Source: an uncultured Methanomicrobiales archaeon | GTDB lineage: Archaea; Halobacteriota; Methanomicrobia; Methanomicrobiales; Methanospirillaceae | NCBI GenBank assembly: GCA_903926075.1 | Contig: CAIYHQ010000111.1 | Span: forward strand, 62,001-126,000 | DNA: 64,000 nt | Direction of reading: 5' to 3' | In this document: positions 24,405 through 34,075 of the stretch, in pieces | Layout of the letters: each line of letters starts with the position of its first letter | How positions within the stretch are numbered: the stretch's first letter is position 1 | Made by a program: the position numbers and the translations under genes | The notes under the pieces: generated by a model | Seen by the model: only the letters and a program-made list of their open reading frames with translations | The model's database searches: none | Told to the model about the DNA's origin: nothing

Positions 24405-26984
24405 TAGGAGAGACTCTCCAGTTTCCAGGGTGTTAAACTCATGGTCAGGTTCGAGAATCCGGTATCCACCACGGGGTACAAACATCTCAAACCTGACACC
24501 ATGTTCCGGAATACCTTTTTCCTGGATTGTAATTCTGGTCATTGAAAGAATTTCGCGGGCAAGAAACATACCAAATCCTGTATTTTTCCCAAAACCGCGC
24601 TCAAATATCTTTTCTTTTTCGACATATGATACCCCTGATCCATTGTCTGTGTAGATAACAAGTATCCCGTCCCTTGTTTCTTCAGAAAATATCGTGATCT
24701 CGTCAAGGTCTCCACCGTGTTTCCTTGTATTATCAAAGAGATTGTAAAAAACTTTAGGAAGCAGGGGGTCAGCATAAATCCAGACTGATATCAATTCAGG
24801 GTCAACAAGCGTTGTCTGACTCTCTCCCGCATGTTCCGCGGTCTCTGTAAACAGAGTGAATACGTTCTGCCACTGGGGTGCTTTTACTCCTATCTCCTCA
24901 TAAGCTTTTGTGAAACTTATATGCTGGCGTATTGAATATGTCGCATCCTCAGCCATTTTATAATAACGCTGTAAAAGTTCATCATGGATAAGTTCTTTTG
25001 ATAATTCAAGGCTCCCGAGAACTGTCATTACCTGGTTCAGAACATCATGCCGTGTAATACTTGAGAGTAAATTTAATTTTTTGTTTATCTGCATTATTGC
25101 GTCCTGTGCACGCTTTCTTTCAGTGATGTCACGTGCAATATTAAGAACAAGATGATCCGGACCAATAATAACGGGATAAGTCATCACTTCAACAATTACG
25201 TCTTCTCCATTCTTTCGCTTGATTACCATCTCATCTGGACCGGTTGCAAGGCCCAGGGCATTTTTTGCAAGGAGAATTGCAGCTTTTTTCACATGATTTT
25301 TTGAAAGAAGCTTAAAGTTAAAAAATATTTTACCGAGAAGCTCATCTTTTTTATACAGGGTTAGTGCTTCAGTTGCCCGGTTAAGGTCGATAAATGTCCC
25401 TTTCGTGTCAGTAAGATAATAAGCTTCAGGTGCATATTCAAAAAGAATTTTCAATCGCTCTTCTGAACTTTTAAGCAGAGCTTCTCCTTTTTTTCTATCT
25501 GTGATATCTGTCATTATTACAGTGACCGCCCTTACAAGAGATGATTCATCATCATGTACCGGGCAGAATTTTCTGATGTAAAAAGTCTCCCCCCATTTAA
25601 ATTCATCTTCAATAGATTTTTTTGTCTCGTATATCGTTTTAATAACCCTTTTGAACCATTTCATCTCTTCCGGAGGAAGAAAGACATCGAGGAGACCGGG
25701 TTGATAGTTTTCTCCTATTACACCAAGTAAGGCCATATGCAGGCGGTTCATGAAGAGATAACTACAGTTCTCGTTAACCATATAAATTGGACCATCCACA
25801 GACTCTACAAGAGTACGGTAATTTGCTTCAGACCACCTGAGAGCTATTGTTGCCTGCTTTCTCTCTGTAATGTCACGATATGAATGAATAAACCCTACAA
25901 CCGTATTTCCAAGCAGATGTGGAAATGCATGGAGTTCAAATGTCCTGCCATCAAGAAGTTCAAGTAATTCAAAGAATTCCTGGGCGGGAGAAGAATTTTG
26001 TTCTTTGATTATTTTCGTATAAAGGGACGGATGGAGAAGTGCAGTTAGTATATGGTTTGCAATCATCGAATAGTCATTGGATTTTGTCAGCTGTTCCGGA
26101 ATATTCCAAAAAGTGATGAAATTTTCATTATACCTTATTATCTGGTTTGCCCGGTCAAGAATTAGAAGGCCGTCTGATGTTGATGAGAGGGCACTTGTAA
26201 GGAGTGAAGTTATGCCTTCTGCTTTTTCCATAAGCTGCTTTAATATCGTTATGTCACTTGAGATTACAATAATAGCAAGAGCATCTTTACTTGTCTCATA
26301 AACGACAGGGATGAACTTTCTCTGAAACCAGCGTTCCTTTTTCCTGTACTCCTCTATCTCGGCCTTCCCGGTTTTAAAAACATTATTGACAATACTTGTA
26401 AATTTTTCAGTCTCGTCAGGGAGATGATAATCCTTATAGAGATGACCTTCGATTATAGGATCGGTAATAAAAAGCCTCTTCCGGTGAGGTGAATTGATAA
26501 AAAGATACCTGACATGCCGGTCAACAATATATATCGAATCTTCAGTTGAATCAACCACTGTTTCCATATTACGAAGCGAGAAAGAAAGGTTCATTTCAAT
26601 CTCTCTTTTTATTGTAATCTGGTTGATAAATGACCGAAGCCTTAATGACTGAGGCTCTTTTTGACCTACAGAATCATAATAAAAATCAACTCCTTTGTTA
26701 TATGCTTCAATCTCCTCAGCGAGAGGGCTTTCGCCAAATGTGATGATAAAGGGAGGGAATGATGACTGACCTTTTATCCACCGGATAAATTCAAAAATAT
26801 TAAAATCAGGGAGATCTATCGGACTTATAATGACATCAATCTTTTTTGTGGATATTGCATGAGCTGCAGCCTTAACCGTGTTTACCGATTCAATTTCAAT
26901 GTCCCACCCTGTGTCTTCAAACAACCTTAATATTTCATAATACGCCGTTTTTTTTGCCAGGGTGAGGAGAGTAATTGTTGCCAA
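24393..26984 (-). CDS. Multi-PAS sensor histidine kinase with N-terminal receiver-like domain
   Basis: An 863-residue soluble kinase. Residues 1-115 resemble a receiver fold ([18 protein letters not shown]) in which the phospho-acceptor position is Pro and acidic-pocket residues are missing. Four PAS domains follow (about 130-250, 260-375, 380-500, 505-630), with ERK/DRK-type boundaries (RDITERK, TDITDRK, RDITERK). The kinase core has an H-box of the archaeal type [21 protein letters not shown]-box [15 protein letters not shown] and G-boxes TDNGSGVS and [17 protein letters not shown]. No membrane helix was seen. The output partner is not adjacent. It shares its kinase core style with the REC-kinase at 48.8 kb. 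Confidence 0.88.
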   Translation of the reverse strand: MATITLLTLAKKTAYYEILRLFEDTGWDIEIESVNTVKAAAHAISTKKIDVIISPIDLPDFNIFEFIRWIKGQSSFPPFIITFGESPLAEEIEAYNKGVDFYYDSVGQKEPQSLRLRSFINQITIKREIEMNLSFSLRNMETVVDSTEDSIYIVDRHVRYLFINSPHRKRLFITDPIIEGHLYKDYHLPDETEKFTSIVNNVFKTGKAEIEEYRKKERWFQRKFIPVVYETSKDALAIIVISSDITILKQLMEKAEGITSLLTSALSSTSDGLLILDRANQIIRYNENFITFWNIPEQLTKSNDYSMIANHILTALLHPSLYTKIIKEQNSSPAQEFFELLELLDGRTFELHAFPHLLGNTVVGFIHSYRDITERKQATIALRWSEANYRTLVESVDGPIYMVNENCSYLFMNRLHMALLGVIGENYQPGLLDVFLPPEEMKWFKRVIKTIYETKKSIEDEFKWGETFYIRKFCPVHDDESSLVRAVTVIMTDITDRKKGEALLKSSEERLKILFEYAPEAYYLTDTKGTFIDLNRATEALTLYKKDELLGKIFFNFKLLSKNHVKKAAILLAKNALGLATGPDEMVIKRKNGEDVIVEVMTYPVIIGPDHLVLNIARDITERKRAQDAIMQINKKLNLLSSITRHDVLNQVMTVLGSLELSKELIHDELLQRYYKMAEDATYSIRQHISFTKAYEEIGVKAPQWQNVFTLFTETAEHAGESQTTLVDPELISVWIYADPLLPKVFYNLFDNTRKHGGDLDEITIFSEETRDGILVIYTDNGSGVSYVEKEKIFERGFGKNTGFGMFLAREILSMTRITIQEKGIPEHGVRFEMFVPRGGYRILEPDHEFNTLETGESLLLPD

Positions 26985-27029
26985 TTATAGAACATCCTCT
27001 TCTTCTTTTATTCAATAATCTAGGACTTA

Positions 27030-27084
27030 GTGATTACCACATATTGAAGTACCACAGGTAATAATAAGGATTCCCTGTAATCAC
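27030..27084. repeat. Nested inverted repeats in the histidine kinase/rnhB intergenic region
   Basis: GTGATTAC (27030-27037) and GTAATCAC (27077-27084) form 8-bp arms 39 bp apart. Inside them ACAGG and CCTGT form a second, shorter pair. The element lies just upstream of rnhB and between divergent starts; it may be regulatory or chance. Confidence 0.3.
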
Positions 27085-27092
27085 ATGATATT

Positions 27093-27731
27093 ATGCAATG
27101 TGGTGTGGACGAAGCAGGTAAAGGTCCAGTTCTCGGGCCCATGGTTGTGGCAGCTGTTTCATGTGAGCCGGATACCGACCTGACTTCACTTGGAGTCCGT
27201 GATTCAAAGGCCCTGACACCAGGAAAAAGAGAAGCTCTCCTTATTAAAATTGAAGAGATCTGCAAGATTAATATAATTACTGTCGGACCGGACAGGATAG
27301 ATTTCCGGGGTAAAAGCGTTACAATGAATGATTGTGTTGCTCGCGCTCACGCTGCTGCTGCAAGGCCGTTTCACCCTGAATTCCTTTATCTAGATGCATG
27401 TGATGTTATACCGGAAAGATTCGGTGAAACTGTGAAAAAAATGCTTCCTTATGAGTGTAGGGTCATCGCAGCACATCATGCAGATTCAATATATCCGGTT
27501 GTTTCAGCTGCAAGCATTGTTGCAAAGGTTTATCGGGACAGGTCAATTAAGGTGCTATCAAAGGAATATGGAGAAATTGGAAGTGGATATCCTTCAGATC
27601 CTCTCACGATTCAGTTTCTGACACGATATATTATGACACATAATGTACCTCCACCCTGTGCCAGAAAAAGCTGGAAAACCGTTGACACTTTGTTAAAGAA
27701 AAATTCCCAGAAGAAATTATCTGAATTTTGA
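27093..27731 (+). CDS. rnhB: Ribonuclease HII
   Basis: Removes RNA from RNA-DNA hybrids and misincorporated ribonucleotides. Catalytic motifs: CGVDEAGKGPVLGPMV at the N-terminus (Asp-Glu-Ala-Gly), RDSKAL-type VRDSKALTPGKRE, YLDACDVIPE and the Asp in HHADSIYPVVSAASIVAKV. Length 212 is typical for archaea. The transcript appears to be monocistronic and divergent from the kinase. Confidence 0.95.
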   Translation: MQCGVDEAGKGPVLGPMVVAAVSCEPDTDLTSLGVRDSKALTPGKREALLIKIEEICKINIITVGPDRIDFRGKSVTMNDCVARAHAAAARPFHPEFLYLDACDVIPERFGETVKKMLPYECRVIAAHHADSIYPVVSAASIVAKVYRDRSIKVLSKEYGEIGSGYPSDPLTIQFLTRYIMTHNVPPPCARKSWKTVDTLLKKNSQKKLSEF

Positions 27732-27774
27732 TCTGATCGGATTTATATTATCATTATAAGTCCTCTAAGTAAAG

Positions 27775-29067
27775 ATGGAGTGGTACATTCCAGTTGCAGT
27801 TACAATAATTTTGTATGCATGCATTGCTTATGCCATCTACAAAAAAAGACCATACCCGGAAACAATAATTTCCTATGGTCCGGTTATTGCACTGAAAACT
27901 GGAAAGACAGGATTTTTTGACTTTTTTCGTAGATTTTCGAGATTCTTCAGGATATACGGGACATTTGGTGTTATAGTAGTTGTGATATTTTCTGTATTCA
28001 TTACATTAATGCTCTTTATCGCAATCAGAATGACGCTCATTATGCAACCCGAACCGACAGGAATATATGAACCACAAAATATTCTCCTTATTCCGGGTAT
28101 CAATGAATATGTACCTTCAACAATTGCAGTCTGGCTTGCTTTTATAATAACAATTGCGATTCACGAGTTTGGTCATGGGATTCTTTGCAGAATTGAGAAT
28201 ATCAGGGTTAAAGGAATGGGTGTTCTTATTGCAGTAATTCCAGTGGGTTTTTTTGTGGAACCTGATGAAGATGACCTTCTTAAAACCAAAGGCATGAAAA
28301 GGATCAGGATGTTTGGTGCGGGAATAACAAATAATCTTGTTTTTGGTTTTCTATGTTTTGGACTTATGATTTTTACATTTGGTCTTGCAGCTCCGACCGA
28401 TGCACCAGTAATATACGGCGTTTATAAAAATTTTTCTGCAGATATTGCAGGAGTTCCACAAAATTCTGTTATAATTGCAGCTAATGGTGTGAATGTATCT
28501 TCAAGGACTCAGTTATCAGGCATTCTGAATAAAACAAAACCCGGGGATTCCATCAGGATTCTCATTCTAAAAGATAAACAACCAGAAAACTATACATTAA
28601 ATCTTACAAAATGGCCGTCTGGCTATGCAGAGACAAGTAGCGGATTTATGGGTATTTATTATTATGACACTGCGGGTATTTATTCAAAAATAACAGGTTT
28701 ATGGTCCCCGGTTGGCATTCTCACGCTCCTCTCGCTTCCATTCAATAATTCTTTTGACGGTAAGTTAATGCGAATTCTTGCCTTTCCAACTGACGGGGCT
28801 GAATACTTTAAAGCTCCATTTTGGGGTTTTTTTGAGATAATACAATTACTTTTCTGGTGCGGCTGGATAAATGTCAATGTAGGAATTTTCAATGCTATTC
28901 CTATGATCCCACTTGACGGGGGATATATTCTGAAAGAGGGAGTCGAACGAATCCTTACAAAGAGAGGGCTTGAGAGATATGCAAATTCCATAACAGGGAT
29001 GGTGAGTACCATAATGCTTATCGCTTTATTCTCATTGATTGCATTACCATACCTGCTGCATATGTAA
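27775..29067 (+). CDS. Site-2 protease-like M50 membrane metallopeptidase with PDZ domain
   Basis: Intramembrane zinc protease expected to cleave membrane-bound proteins during regulated proteolysis. The 430-residue protein has membrane segments near 2-20, 60-85, 115-140 (carrying the zinc motif IAIHEFGHGIL), 180-205, 340-360 and 405-428. The second zinc motif is NAIPMIPLDGGYIL. A PDZ-like domain (about 215-290, with ADIAGVPQNSVIIAANG) lies between. A TATA-like TTTATATTAT about 30 nt upstream would give a short leader. It converges on the stomatin gene. Confidence 0.9.
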   Translation: MEWYIPVAVTIILYACIAYAIYKKRPYPETIISYGPVIALKTGKTGFFDFFRRFSRFFRIYGTFGVIVVVIFSVFITLMLFIAIRMTLIMQPEPTGIYEPQNILLIPGINEYVPSTIAVWLAFIITIAIHEFGHGILCRIENIRVKGMGVLIAVIPVGFFVEPDEDDLLKTKGMKRIRMFGAGITNNLVFGFLCFGLMIFTFGLAAPTDAPVIYGVYKNFSADIAGVPQNSVIIAANGVNVSSRTQLSGILNKTKPGDSIRILILKDKQPENYTLNLTKWPSGYAETSSGFMGIYYYDTAGIYSKITGLWSPVGILTLLSLPFNNSFDGKLMRILAFPTDGAEYFKAPFWGFFEIIQLLFWCGWINVNVGIFNAIPMIPLDGGYILKEGVERILTKRGLERYANSITGMVSTIMLIALFSLIALPYLLHM

Positions 29068-29086
29068 CAAAAAAAGAAAATTTTAA
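29068..29086 (-). terminator. Poly-T terminator of the NfeD-TPR-stomatin operon
   Basis: On the minus strand a T4-C-T7 tract directly follows the stomatin stop, a typical archaeal terminator in a 19-bp convergent gap. Confidence 0.45.
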
Positions 29087-30163
29087 TTATTCGGGGATAA
29101 TTTTCTCCCTGGATTCTTTTTCAACGTTTTTACTTATATCCGGATTTGTCATATCACCATATTGCTTCTCAAGCTGTTCCAGAATTGATTGTAATTGTTC
29201 TGGAGAGGGTATCTTGCCAAGGAGATTTATATCATCAGGCGGTTCTGAACTGAGTGGTTCAGCAGGTTCATCGGTTGCTCCAAGGAATTTTGCTCCTTGT
29301 TTCATAAGAGCCGAGATTTCGAAAGGAAATATTATCTTTGTTGCCTGACCATTTGCCATCTGTTTGAGTGCATCAAGCGAAAGAACCGTTATTGCACGTT
29401 TATCCAGTGGTCGCGCTCCAATCGCCAGAATTCGAAGTCCCTGAGCCTCTCCTTGTGCTTCCAGGATCTTTGATATCCGCTCTCCTTCAGCTCTGAGAAC
29501 TTTACTCTGCCTTTCTCCTTCTGATTCAAGGATCATACTTCTCCGAAGCCCTTCGGCTCGAAGGATAGCGGACTGTTTATCTCCGTCTGCTCTTAAGATA
29601 GCCGCTCTTCTCGCCCGCTCTGCAGCAGTCTGTTCAGTCATTGCCTGCTTTACTGCTCCTACCGGGTCAACTTCCTTAATCTCAACTCGTTCAATCTTGA
29701 CACCCCATTGGTCGGTTTCCCGGTCAAGAATATCACGGAGCTTGGTATTGATAACTTCTCTGTTGTAGAGGATTTCGTCAAGTTCCATATCACCAATGAT
29801 ACCCCGGAGCGTGGTCTGTGCAAGGGCTAACGTTGCTATCTTGTAATTTACAACCTCAAAAAAGGCTTTTTCGGGATCAATAACCCGGATATAGACAATT
29901 GCATCAACATTAGTAGGTGAATTGTCCTTTGTTATGACTTCCTGACTTGGCACATTCATTACCTGTGTCCGCAGGTCGAGTTTCTGAACACTCGATACAA
30001 CCGGTACAACCCAGCGAAAGCCAGGATTTAACCGTCCTATATACCTTCCAAGACGGATAAGAAGGCCCTGTTCATAAGGCTGGATTATTACTACTCCCTT
30101 TGCAAAGATTATAACTATTGCAAGTATGAGAAATATCGTTATCAGTGCTTCAAAGAGCGCCAT
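29087..30163 (-). CDS. Stomatin/SPFH (band 7) membrane protein
   Basis: Oligomeric membrane-scaffold protein. An N-terminal membrane helix (ALITIFLILAIVIIFAKGVVI) is followed by a band-7 domain (about 25-200) with PYEQGLLIRLGRYIGRLNPG, LDLRTQVMNVPSQEVITKDN and GDMELDEILYNREVIN. Then comes an Ala/Glu/Arg-rich coiled coil (about 175-235, repeating ILRAEG), and a variable C-terminus. The third gene of the NfeD-TPR-SPFH set; NfeD and stomatin genes are paired in many prokaryotes. ATG 30163 is favoured over GTG 30172. Confidence 0.92.
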   Translation of the reverse strand: MALFEALITIFLILAIVIIFAKGVVIIQPYEQGLLIRLGRYIGRLNPGFRWVVPVVSSVQKLDLRTQVMNVPSQEVITKDNSPTNVDAIVYIRVIDPEKAFFEVVNYKIATLALAQTTLRGIIGDMELDEILYNREVINTKLRDILDRETDQWGVKIERVEIKEVDPVGAVKQAMTEQTAAERARRAAILRADGDKQSAILRAEGLRRSMILESEGERQSKVLRAEGERISKILEAQGEAQGLRILAIGARPLDKRAITVLSLDALKQMANGQATKIIFPFEISALMKQGAKFLGATDEPAEPLSSEPPDDINLLGKIPSPEQLQSILEQLEKQYGDMTNPDISKNVEKESREKIIPE

Positions 30164-30207
30164 ATTGATCACATTCTGGTAGGTAGTAAGCTGTATTAAT
30201 GTTCTCT

Positions 30208-30819
30208 CTACCAGGGCCTGTTGATCATTGCCATAGTTGCATTCGCCTCACGCTCTTTCCCCATCTGCCTTAGTGCGATTGATTTACTGTAGTAAACAAA
30301 TGCATTAATTGCATTGATTGCAAGAGCCTTATCAAAACAATTTATGGCTTTTTCAAATTCACCAGTTTCAGAAAGTGCAATTCCTTTGCTTGCAAGTATT
30401 TTTACATTTTTCGGACTTTCTTTGAGTACCTTATCAAAAATTGGAATTGCAGATTTATATTTTCCCATTTCATTAAGCGTAAAGCCTTTTTGGCTTAAAG
30501 CGTCAGAATATTCAGGGTCCACCGATAATGCAGAATCAAAACAGGCAATTGCCTCTTCGTACAACCTGACTTTTCTTAAGACGTACCCCTTTCGAAAGAG
30601 AAGAGTGATGTTCAGCGGTTCAAGAAGCAGACCTTCATTATAACTTTCTATTGCTTCACTGTGGCGACCCAGGTACTGGAGACGCCTTCCTCGTTCAGTA
30701 TATAACTTTTTGTCTTTAATGCCTGAAGCAATTGCATTATCTATTACCTGAATAGCATCTTCATGACGACCAGCTTCAATAAGTCTGTTTACTCTCTTCA
30801 GAACTTCTTCTATATCCAT
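30208..30819 (-). CDS. TPR repeat protein
   Basis: A 203-residue soluble protein of about five tetratricopeptide repeats, for example HSEAIESYNEGLLLEPLN, YEEAIACFDSALSVDPEYSD, YKSAIPIFDKVLKESPKN and FEKAINCFDKALAINAIN. It has no enzymatic domain and probably mediates protein contacts. Its place between NfeD and stomatin genes suggests work in the same membrane complex. A T8 tract with GGAG directly precedes the ATG. Confidence 0.85.
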   Translation of the reverse strand: MDIEEVLKRVNRLIEAGRHEDAIQVIDNAIASGIKDKKLYTERGRRLQYLGRHSEAIESYNEGLLLEPLNITLLFRKGYVLRKVRLYEEAIACFDSALSVDPEYSDALSQKGFTLNEMGKYKSAIPIFDKVLKESPKNVKILASKGIALSETGEFEKAINCFDKALAINAINAFVYYSKSIALRQMGKEREANATMAMINRPW

Positions 30820-30852
30820 GATTTACTCCAAAAAAAATCAAAATTTTGTTAT

Positions 30853-31308
30853 CTATATCTTCTCCACAACAACATGGACCCCTTCTGAGCTTATTACCCT
30901 GACTTTTGTACCTTTTGGAATGTTTCCATTTTCACTTTTTGCACTCCATATCTGGCCTGAAACGCGGACTTTACCACTAATTATATCAGAATTCACTTCA
31001 CGAACAACCATTCCTTCAAGACCGATAACCGAGTCCCGGCTCAAAGTGAACGGGCGGTCACCCTGAGTAAACCTGCTGTATATCCAGATTGTTACTCCTG
31101 CAGTTACCATTGCAACGAACACCCCCACCACAACACCCAAAGAGGTTCCAAATATTGGAAAACCCAGTATCAAAAGAATTCCAATGATAATAAGGACGGT
31201 CCCAGGGACTGCAACAAAAAATCCGGGTGAGAATGCTTCGACCACCAGAAGAAGCGTCCCGAATACAAGGAGAAGCCATCCAAAAGATATGCCGTCGAAT
31301 ATTCCCAT
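30853..31308 (-). CDS. NfeD family membrane protein
   Basis: A 151-residue short-form NfeD protein without the ClpP-like protease domain. Three membrane helices (WLLLVFGTLLLVVEAFSPGF, VPGTVLIIIGILLILGFPIF and VVGVFVAMVTAGVTIWIYS) are followed by the C-terminal OB-fold with GLEGMVVREVNSD, SGKVRVSGQIWSA and GTKVRVISSEGVHVVVEKI. It is the partner of the stomatin gene two positions downstream. Confidence 0.9.
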   Translation of the reverse strand: MGIFDGISFGWLLLVFGTLLLVVEAFSPGFFVAVPGTVLIIIGILLILGFPIFGTSLGVVVGVFVAMVTAGVTIWIYSRFTQGDRPFTLSRDSVIGLEGMVVREVNSDIISGKVRVSGQIWSAKSENGNIPKGTKVRVISSEGVHVVVEKI

Positions 31309-31366
31309 GACACTAGGTTGAGAACAGGATAATAAAAGGGTATCTCAGACTCGTTTATTATCAGGT

Positions 31367-32221
31367 TCAATTTTGAAGAGCCGCAATCTTTGATCCTTTT
31401 GGAACCCCTGCAAGTTTCGCTATCGGTTCACATTTGACTGCCATCATATATGCAACCGGAGGAAGATCGGTGTATTCAGTGAGAGATTCATAGTTTGCCA
31501 TTCCTTTAGAGATAATTAATGAAGCATCGGAAATCAGTCGTTTTAATTCCTCTGGTACAATCGACAGGTTTAATCCGAGTTCACATCCTGACCCTGTAGT
31601 AGTAATAATATCGGTAAACTTTCCTAGTCCGAGTGCAACAGCATCTTCCAGAGTTGCATCATTCAATATAGGTTTATCACGCAGAACAAGGGTTATGTGG
31701 GACCCCTGATCGTGAAGATAACGGAGTACAAGCGCGTCGAAAACAATCTCTCCACAATTGTCTGTGAAGTATACGATACGGTGTGAATGCAAAAGGATCT
31801 CTTCTGTATCATCAATAGTCAAACCTCTGGAATATTCTCTATTGAAGGTCCCCAGAAAATCTTTGGAGACCTCATGACCCCGCACTCCATAATCAAACAG
31901 ATTACCAATAACTGATGCTAGTACATAGTCATGAAATGATTGAAGAGAAGGGCTGACAACATCCAGAACCTTCTTTGCAATTTTGTTGCTTTCTTTTTTT
32001 AATGTATTGTAAGGATCATCACAACCAACTTCCCTATACACATGACGATGAATGATACTTGCAAGAACCGGGTTTATTATGGGTGACCGGGCAAGTTCAT
32101 CTATCTTCTTTGCAGATGATTCAATCAGGGATTTTTTCAGTGAGAGAGAAGCATTTGCCAGTTCAGCTTCATAGAGAACCCTGGAGAGAAGACATTTCTT
32201 GCAACGCGGATCATATCGCAT
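31367..32221 (-). CDS. DUF89 / ARMT1-like damage-control phosphatase
   Basis: Metal-dependent phosphatase family that hydrolyses damaged or side-product phosphometabolites. The 284-residue protein has the archaeal N-terminal Cys motif (RCKKCLLSR), FTDNCGEIVFDALVLRYL, the Asp/Asn metal site LILSKGMANYE-like (ISKGMANYESLTE), GSGCELGLNLS and a C-terminal CEPIAKLAGVPKGS. Substrate unknown. It ends about 20 bp from the tRNA-Pro gene and is transcribed in the same direction. Confidence 0.85.
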   Translation of the reverse strand: MRYDPRCKKCLLSRVLYEAELANASLSLKKSLIESSAKKIDELARSPIINPVLASIIHRHVYREVGCDDPYNTLKKESNKIAKKVLDVVSPSLQSFHDYVLASVIGNLFDYGVRGHEVSKDFLGTFNREYSRGLTIDDTEEILLHSHRIVYFTDNCGEIVFDALVLRYLHDQGSHITLVLRDKPILNDATLEDAVALGLGKFTDIITTTGSGCELGLNLSIVPEELKRLISDASLIISKGMANYESLTEYTDLPPVAYMMAVKCEPIAKLAGVPKGSKIAALQN

Positions 32222-32242
32222 AAAATACCTGAAAAATTAAAA

Positions 32243-32316
32243 TGGGGCCACCGCGATTTGAACGCGGGTCAGAAGACCCCCAGTCTCCTAGGATGGCCAG
32301 GCTACCCTATGGCCCC
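32243..32316 (-). tRNA. tRNA-Pro (GGG)
   Basis: A 74-nt cloverleaf on the minus strand: acceptor arms GGGGCCA/TGGCCCC, anticodon loop CTGGGGG giving anticodon GGG, T-loop TTCAAAT closed by CCGCG/CGCGG. There is no intron and the CCA end is not encoded. A TATA-like CCTATATCT about 20-30 nt upstream suits an archaeal tRNA promoter. Confidence 0.95.
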
Positions 32317-32518
32317 GCAAGTATAGATATAGGCTGAAATCATTTATGTAATTTGTCACATTTCCATTGACTTATGAAATTAATTTTATTTTTTAGCAGA
32401 CATCATACATTCTGTTTGAAGGGGTTCATAGTGAGTATGGTTCTAAAGATAAAATCCTAAATAAAGATATATCAGATTAACATATATACACCCATAACGA
32501 AGAGAAGAGTGTAGCATC

Positions 32519-32875
32519 ATGTTGAAGGAGAAAATAGCAGGGTATATAGATAATATACATGCAATACAGGGCATCGTCACATGTTCCCTTATTTCAAGGG
32601 ACGGGATAATGCTTGGGAAATATGCAACGAATGAATTTAATGAGCCATGGTTTGCCGCAATGTGCGCTACACTCCTTGCTTCAGCAGAGTCTGCATCAAC
32701 AATAATCAAACTCACGAAACCTGACGTTGTAAGTGTTGCAACCTCGGGAAATACACTTGTAATACTTGGAGCAGGCGAAAAGGTGATAATCACTGCAGTT
32801 TTGGAGGAGAGTGAAAAAGATGCAGCCCTAAAGGAGTTGAAAGAACTTGCAAAAGTGATAGGGGAGGCATTCTGA
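32519..32875 (+). CDS. Roadblock/LC7 domain protein
   Basis: A 118-residue single-domain protein of the Roadblock/LC7 (MglB-like) superfamily. It shows the typical N-terminal helix (LKEKIAGYIDNIHAIQGIVT), the strand CSLISRDGIMLG, the long central helix (FAAMCATLLASAESASTII) and NTLVILGAGEKVIITAVL. Such proteins regulate small Ras-like GTPases such as MglA. No GTPase gene lies nearby. Its stop overlaps the ATG of the response regulator by one base, so the two are co-translated. TATA-like sequences at about 32467-32487 precede it. Confidence 0.85.
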   Translation: MLKEKIAGYIDNIHAIQGIVTCSLISRDGIMLGKYATNEFNEPWFAAMCATLLASAESASTIIKLTKPDVVSVATSGNTLVILGAGEKVIITAVLEESEKDAALKELKELAKVIGEAF

Positions 32876-33522
32876 TGTATAGCGTCCTTGTTGTTGATGA
32901 CAGCCCTTTTATCGTTGATGTCTTTGTCACGATGCTTGAACGGGGTGGATACAAGACGCATTCGTCATACGGAGGGAACGAGGCAATTGACATCTTAAAA
33001 ACAGTCACTCCGGATATTATTCTTCTCGATATCATGATGGAGCCTATGGATGGGTGGGAGACACTCGTTCATATCAAAAATAATCCTGCAACAAAGGAAA
33101 TTCCGGTTATGATGCTCACGGCAAAACAACTCACACCTGGTGAAGCTCAGGAATATGGAATTTACATAGAGGACTATATCCTTAAACCAATCACCCACAG
33201 AGAACTCTATGAGGCAATAGAGCATGTCCTAAACAGAAAAACAATGATAAAGACTGATATGGAGAGGGCGACATCAGTCGGAGTGGAATCTGAACTAATA
33301 CATGAGTATGGAAGACTTGTTAAAAGCGTGGATATCAATAGAAGACTTCTACGTATCCTTGAAAATACATATCACATCGCAGATTCGCAGATTGACCTGA
33401 ATGACGAAATCACAATGGCAATCAAGAGTATGGGTATGAACCTTCAGTTTCAGGAGATGCGCATTCAGCAAATCCGTGATGAAATTTCCAAAAAAGAGTC
33501 TATGGGTTCAGTGTCTCAATAA
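32875..33522 (+). CDS. Response regulator with receiver and helical C-terminal region
   Basis: A 215-residue protein. The receiver (1-122) is intact: VVDDSPF acidic pocket, phospho-Asp in DIILLDIMMEPMDGWE, Thr in MMLTAKQ and Lys in YILKPI. The C-terminal 90 residues are helical (RATSVGVESELIHEYGRLVK, then a region ending QEMRIQQIRDE) and match no domain I know; they carry no DNA-binding motif. Co-translated with the Roadblock gene. The 3' end overlaps the convergent small gene by 23 bp. Confidence 0.9.
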   Translation: MYSVLVVDDSPFIVDVFVTMLERGGYKTHSSYGGNEAIDILKTVTPDIILLDIMMEPMDGWETLVHIKNNPATKEIPVMMLTAKQLTPGEAQEYGIYIEDYILKPITHRELYEAIEHVLNRKTMIKTDMERATSVGVESELIHEYGRLVKSVDINRRLLRILENTYHIADSQIDLNDEITMAIKSMGMNLQFQEMRIQQIRDEISKKESMGSVSQ

Positions 33523-33688
33523 TAACCCTGACCCTGTCTCCTGATTTTATACAATGCCCTTTTGGGACATCAATATTAAACCACAGATTTTTTTGATCAG
33601 AGTGATCCTGAGACATCAGGCAATCCTTGAATTCGTTGATGTGTGCAACAAATTCAATTTCAGAGACGATTTCGACAATTTTTACCAT
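33500..33688 (-). CDS. Small protein of unknown function
   Basis: A 62-residue frame starting at ATG 33688 (MVKIVEIVSEIEFVAHINEF) and ending IDVPKGHCIKSGDRVRVIIE plus four residues. It lies 7 bp behind the winged-helix gene in the same direction and overlaps the end of the response-regulator gene. The order of charged and hydrophobic residues and the GDRVRV motif suggest a small beta protein. Not recognised; the longer frame to 33781 is antisense-overlapping and rejected as start. Confidence 0.45.
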   Translation of the reverse strand: MVKIVEIVSEIEFVAHINEFKDCLMSQDHSDQKNLWFNIDVPKGHCIKSGDRVRVIIETLNP

Positions 33689-33695
33689 AATCGTC

Positions 33696-33959
33696 TTAAA
33701 TTGAGAATGAATTTTGAGTAACCATCCATGTTGTACTGTTGGAATAACTCCAGCGAATGATCTTAAGGTCACGGCATACATCAGCTAATATTGCCATGTT
33801 TGTACCGACCTCTTTTGATGATAGACCAAGATCGTGTGCGATATACTTTGATTTGAAGTAGTGTCGACCTTTCGTGATGCCAGTTTTCAAATACTGAACG
33901 ATCTTTACCTGGGTCTCGTTATAACATTCTTTAATTTCTTTGGAGCCCATTTTCAACAC
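33696..33959 (-). CDS. Small winged-helix protein (DUF7123-like)
   Basis: Eighty-seven residues containing GRHYFKSKYIAHDLGLSSKE and IIRWSYSNSTTWMV, which resemble small archaeal winged-helix proteins, known from haloarchaea as DUF7123. It would bind DNA through the SSKEVGTNMAIL helix. The start may be M4 (MGSKEIKE). It faces the Roadblock/response-regulator pair; whether it is their output regulator is open. Confidence 0.65.
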   Translation of the reverse strand: MLKMGSKEIKECYNETQVKIVQYLKTGITKGRHYFKSKYIAHDLGLSSKEVGTNMAILADVCRDLKIIRWSYSNSTTWMVTQNSFSI

Positions 33960-34075
33960 CTTAATTACTTATCGTTATTGCTGCTAGTATATAATACTTC
34001 GTTAATTTCATATAAAAATTCCAAAAAAAATGCGAATTTTAATATCTCTCTTCTGAATTCAATATATTTCCCAGA

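Noticed and set aside
30820-30852. Poly-T tract between the NfeD and TPR genes as operon terminator
   Set aside because: It merges directly into the GGAG ribosome-binding site of the TPR gene and the three genes form a sensible functional set; at most it attenuates.
33689-33781. N-terminal extension of the small 33.5-kb protein to 33781
   Set aside because: It would overlap the winged-helix gene out of frame; ATG 33688 starts right after that gene ends and is more plausible.
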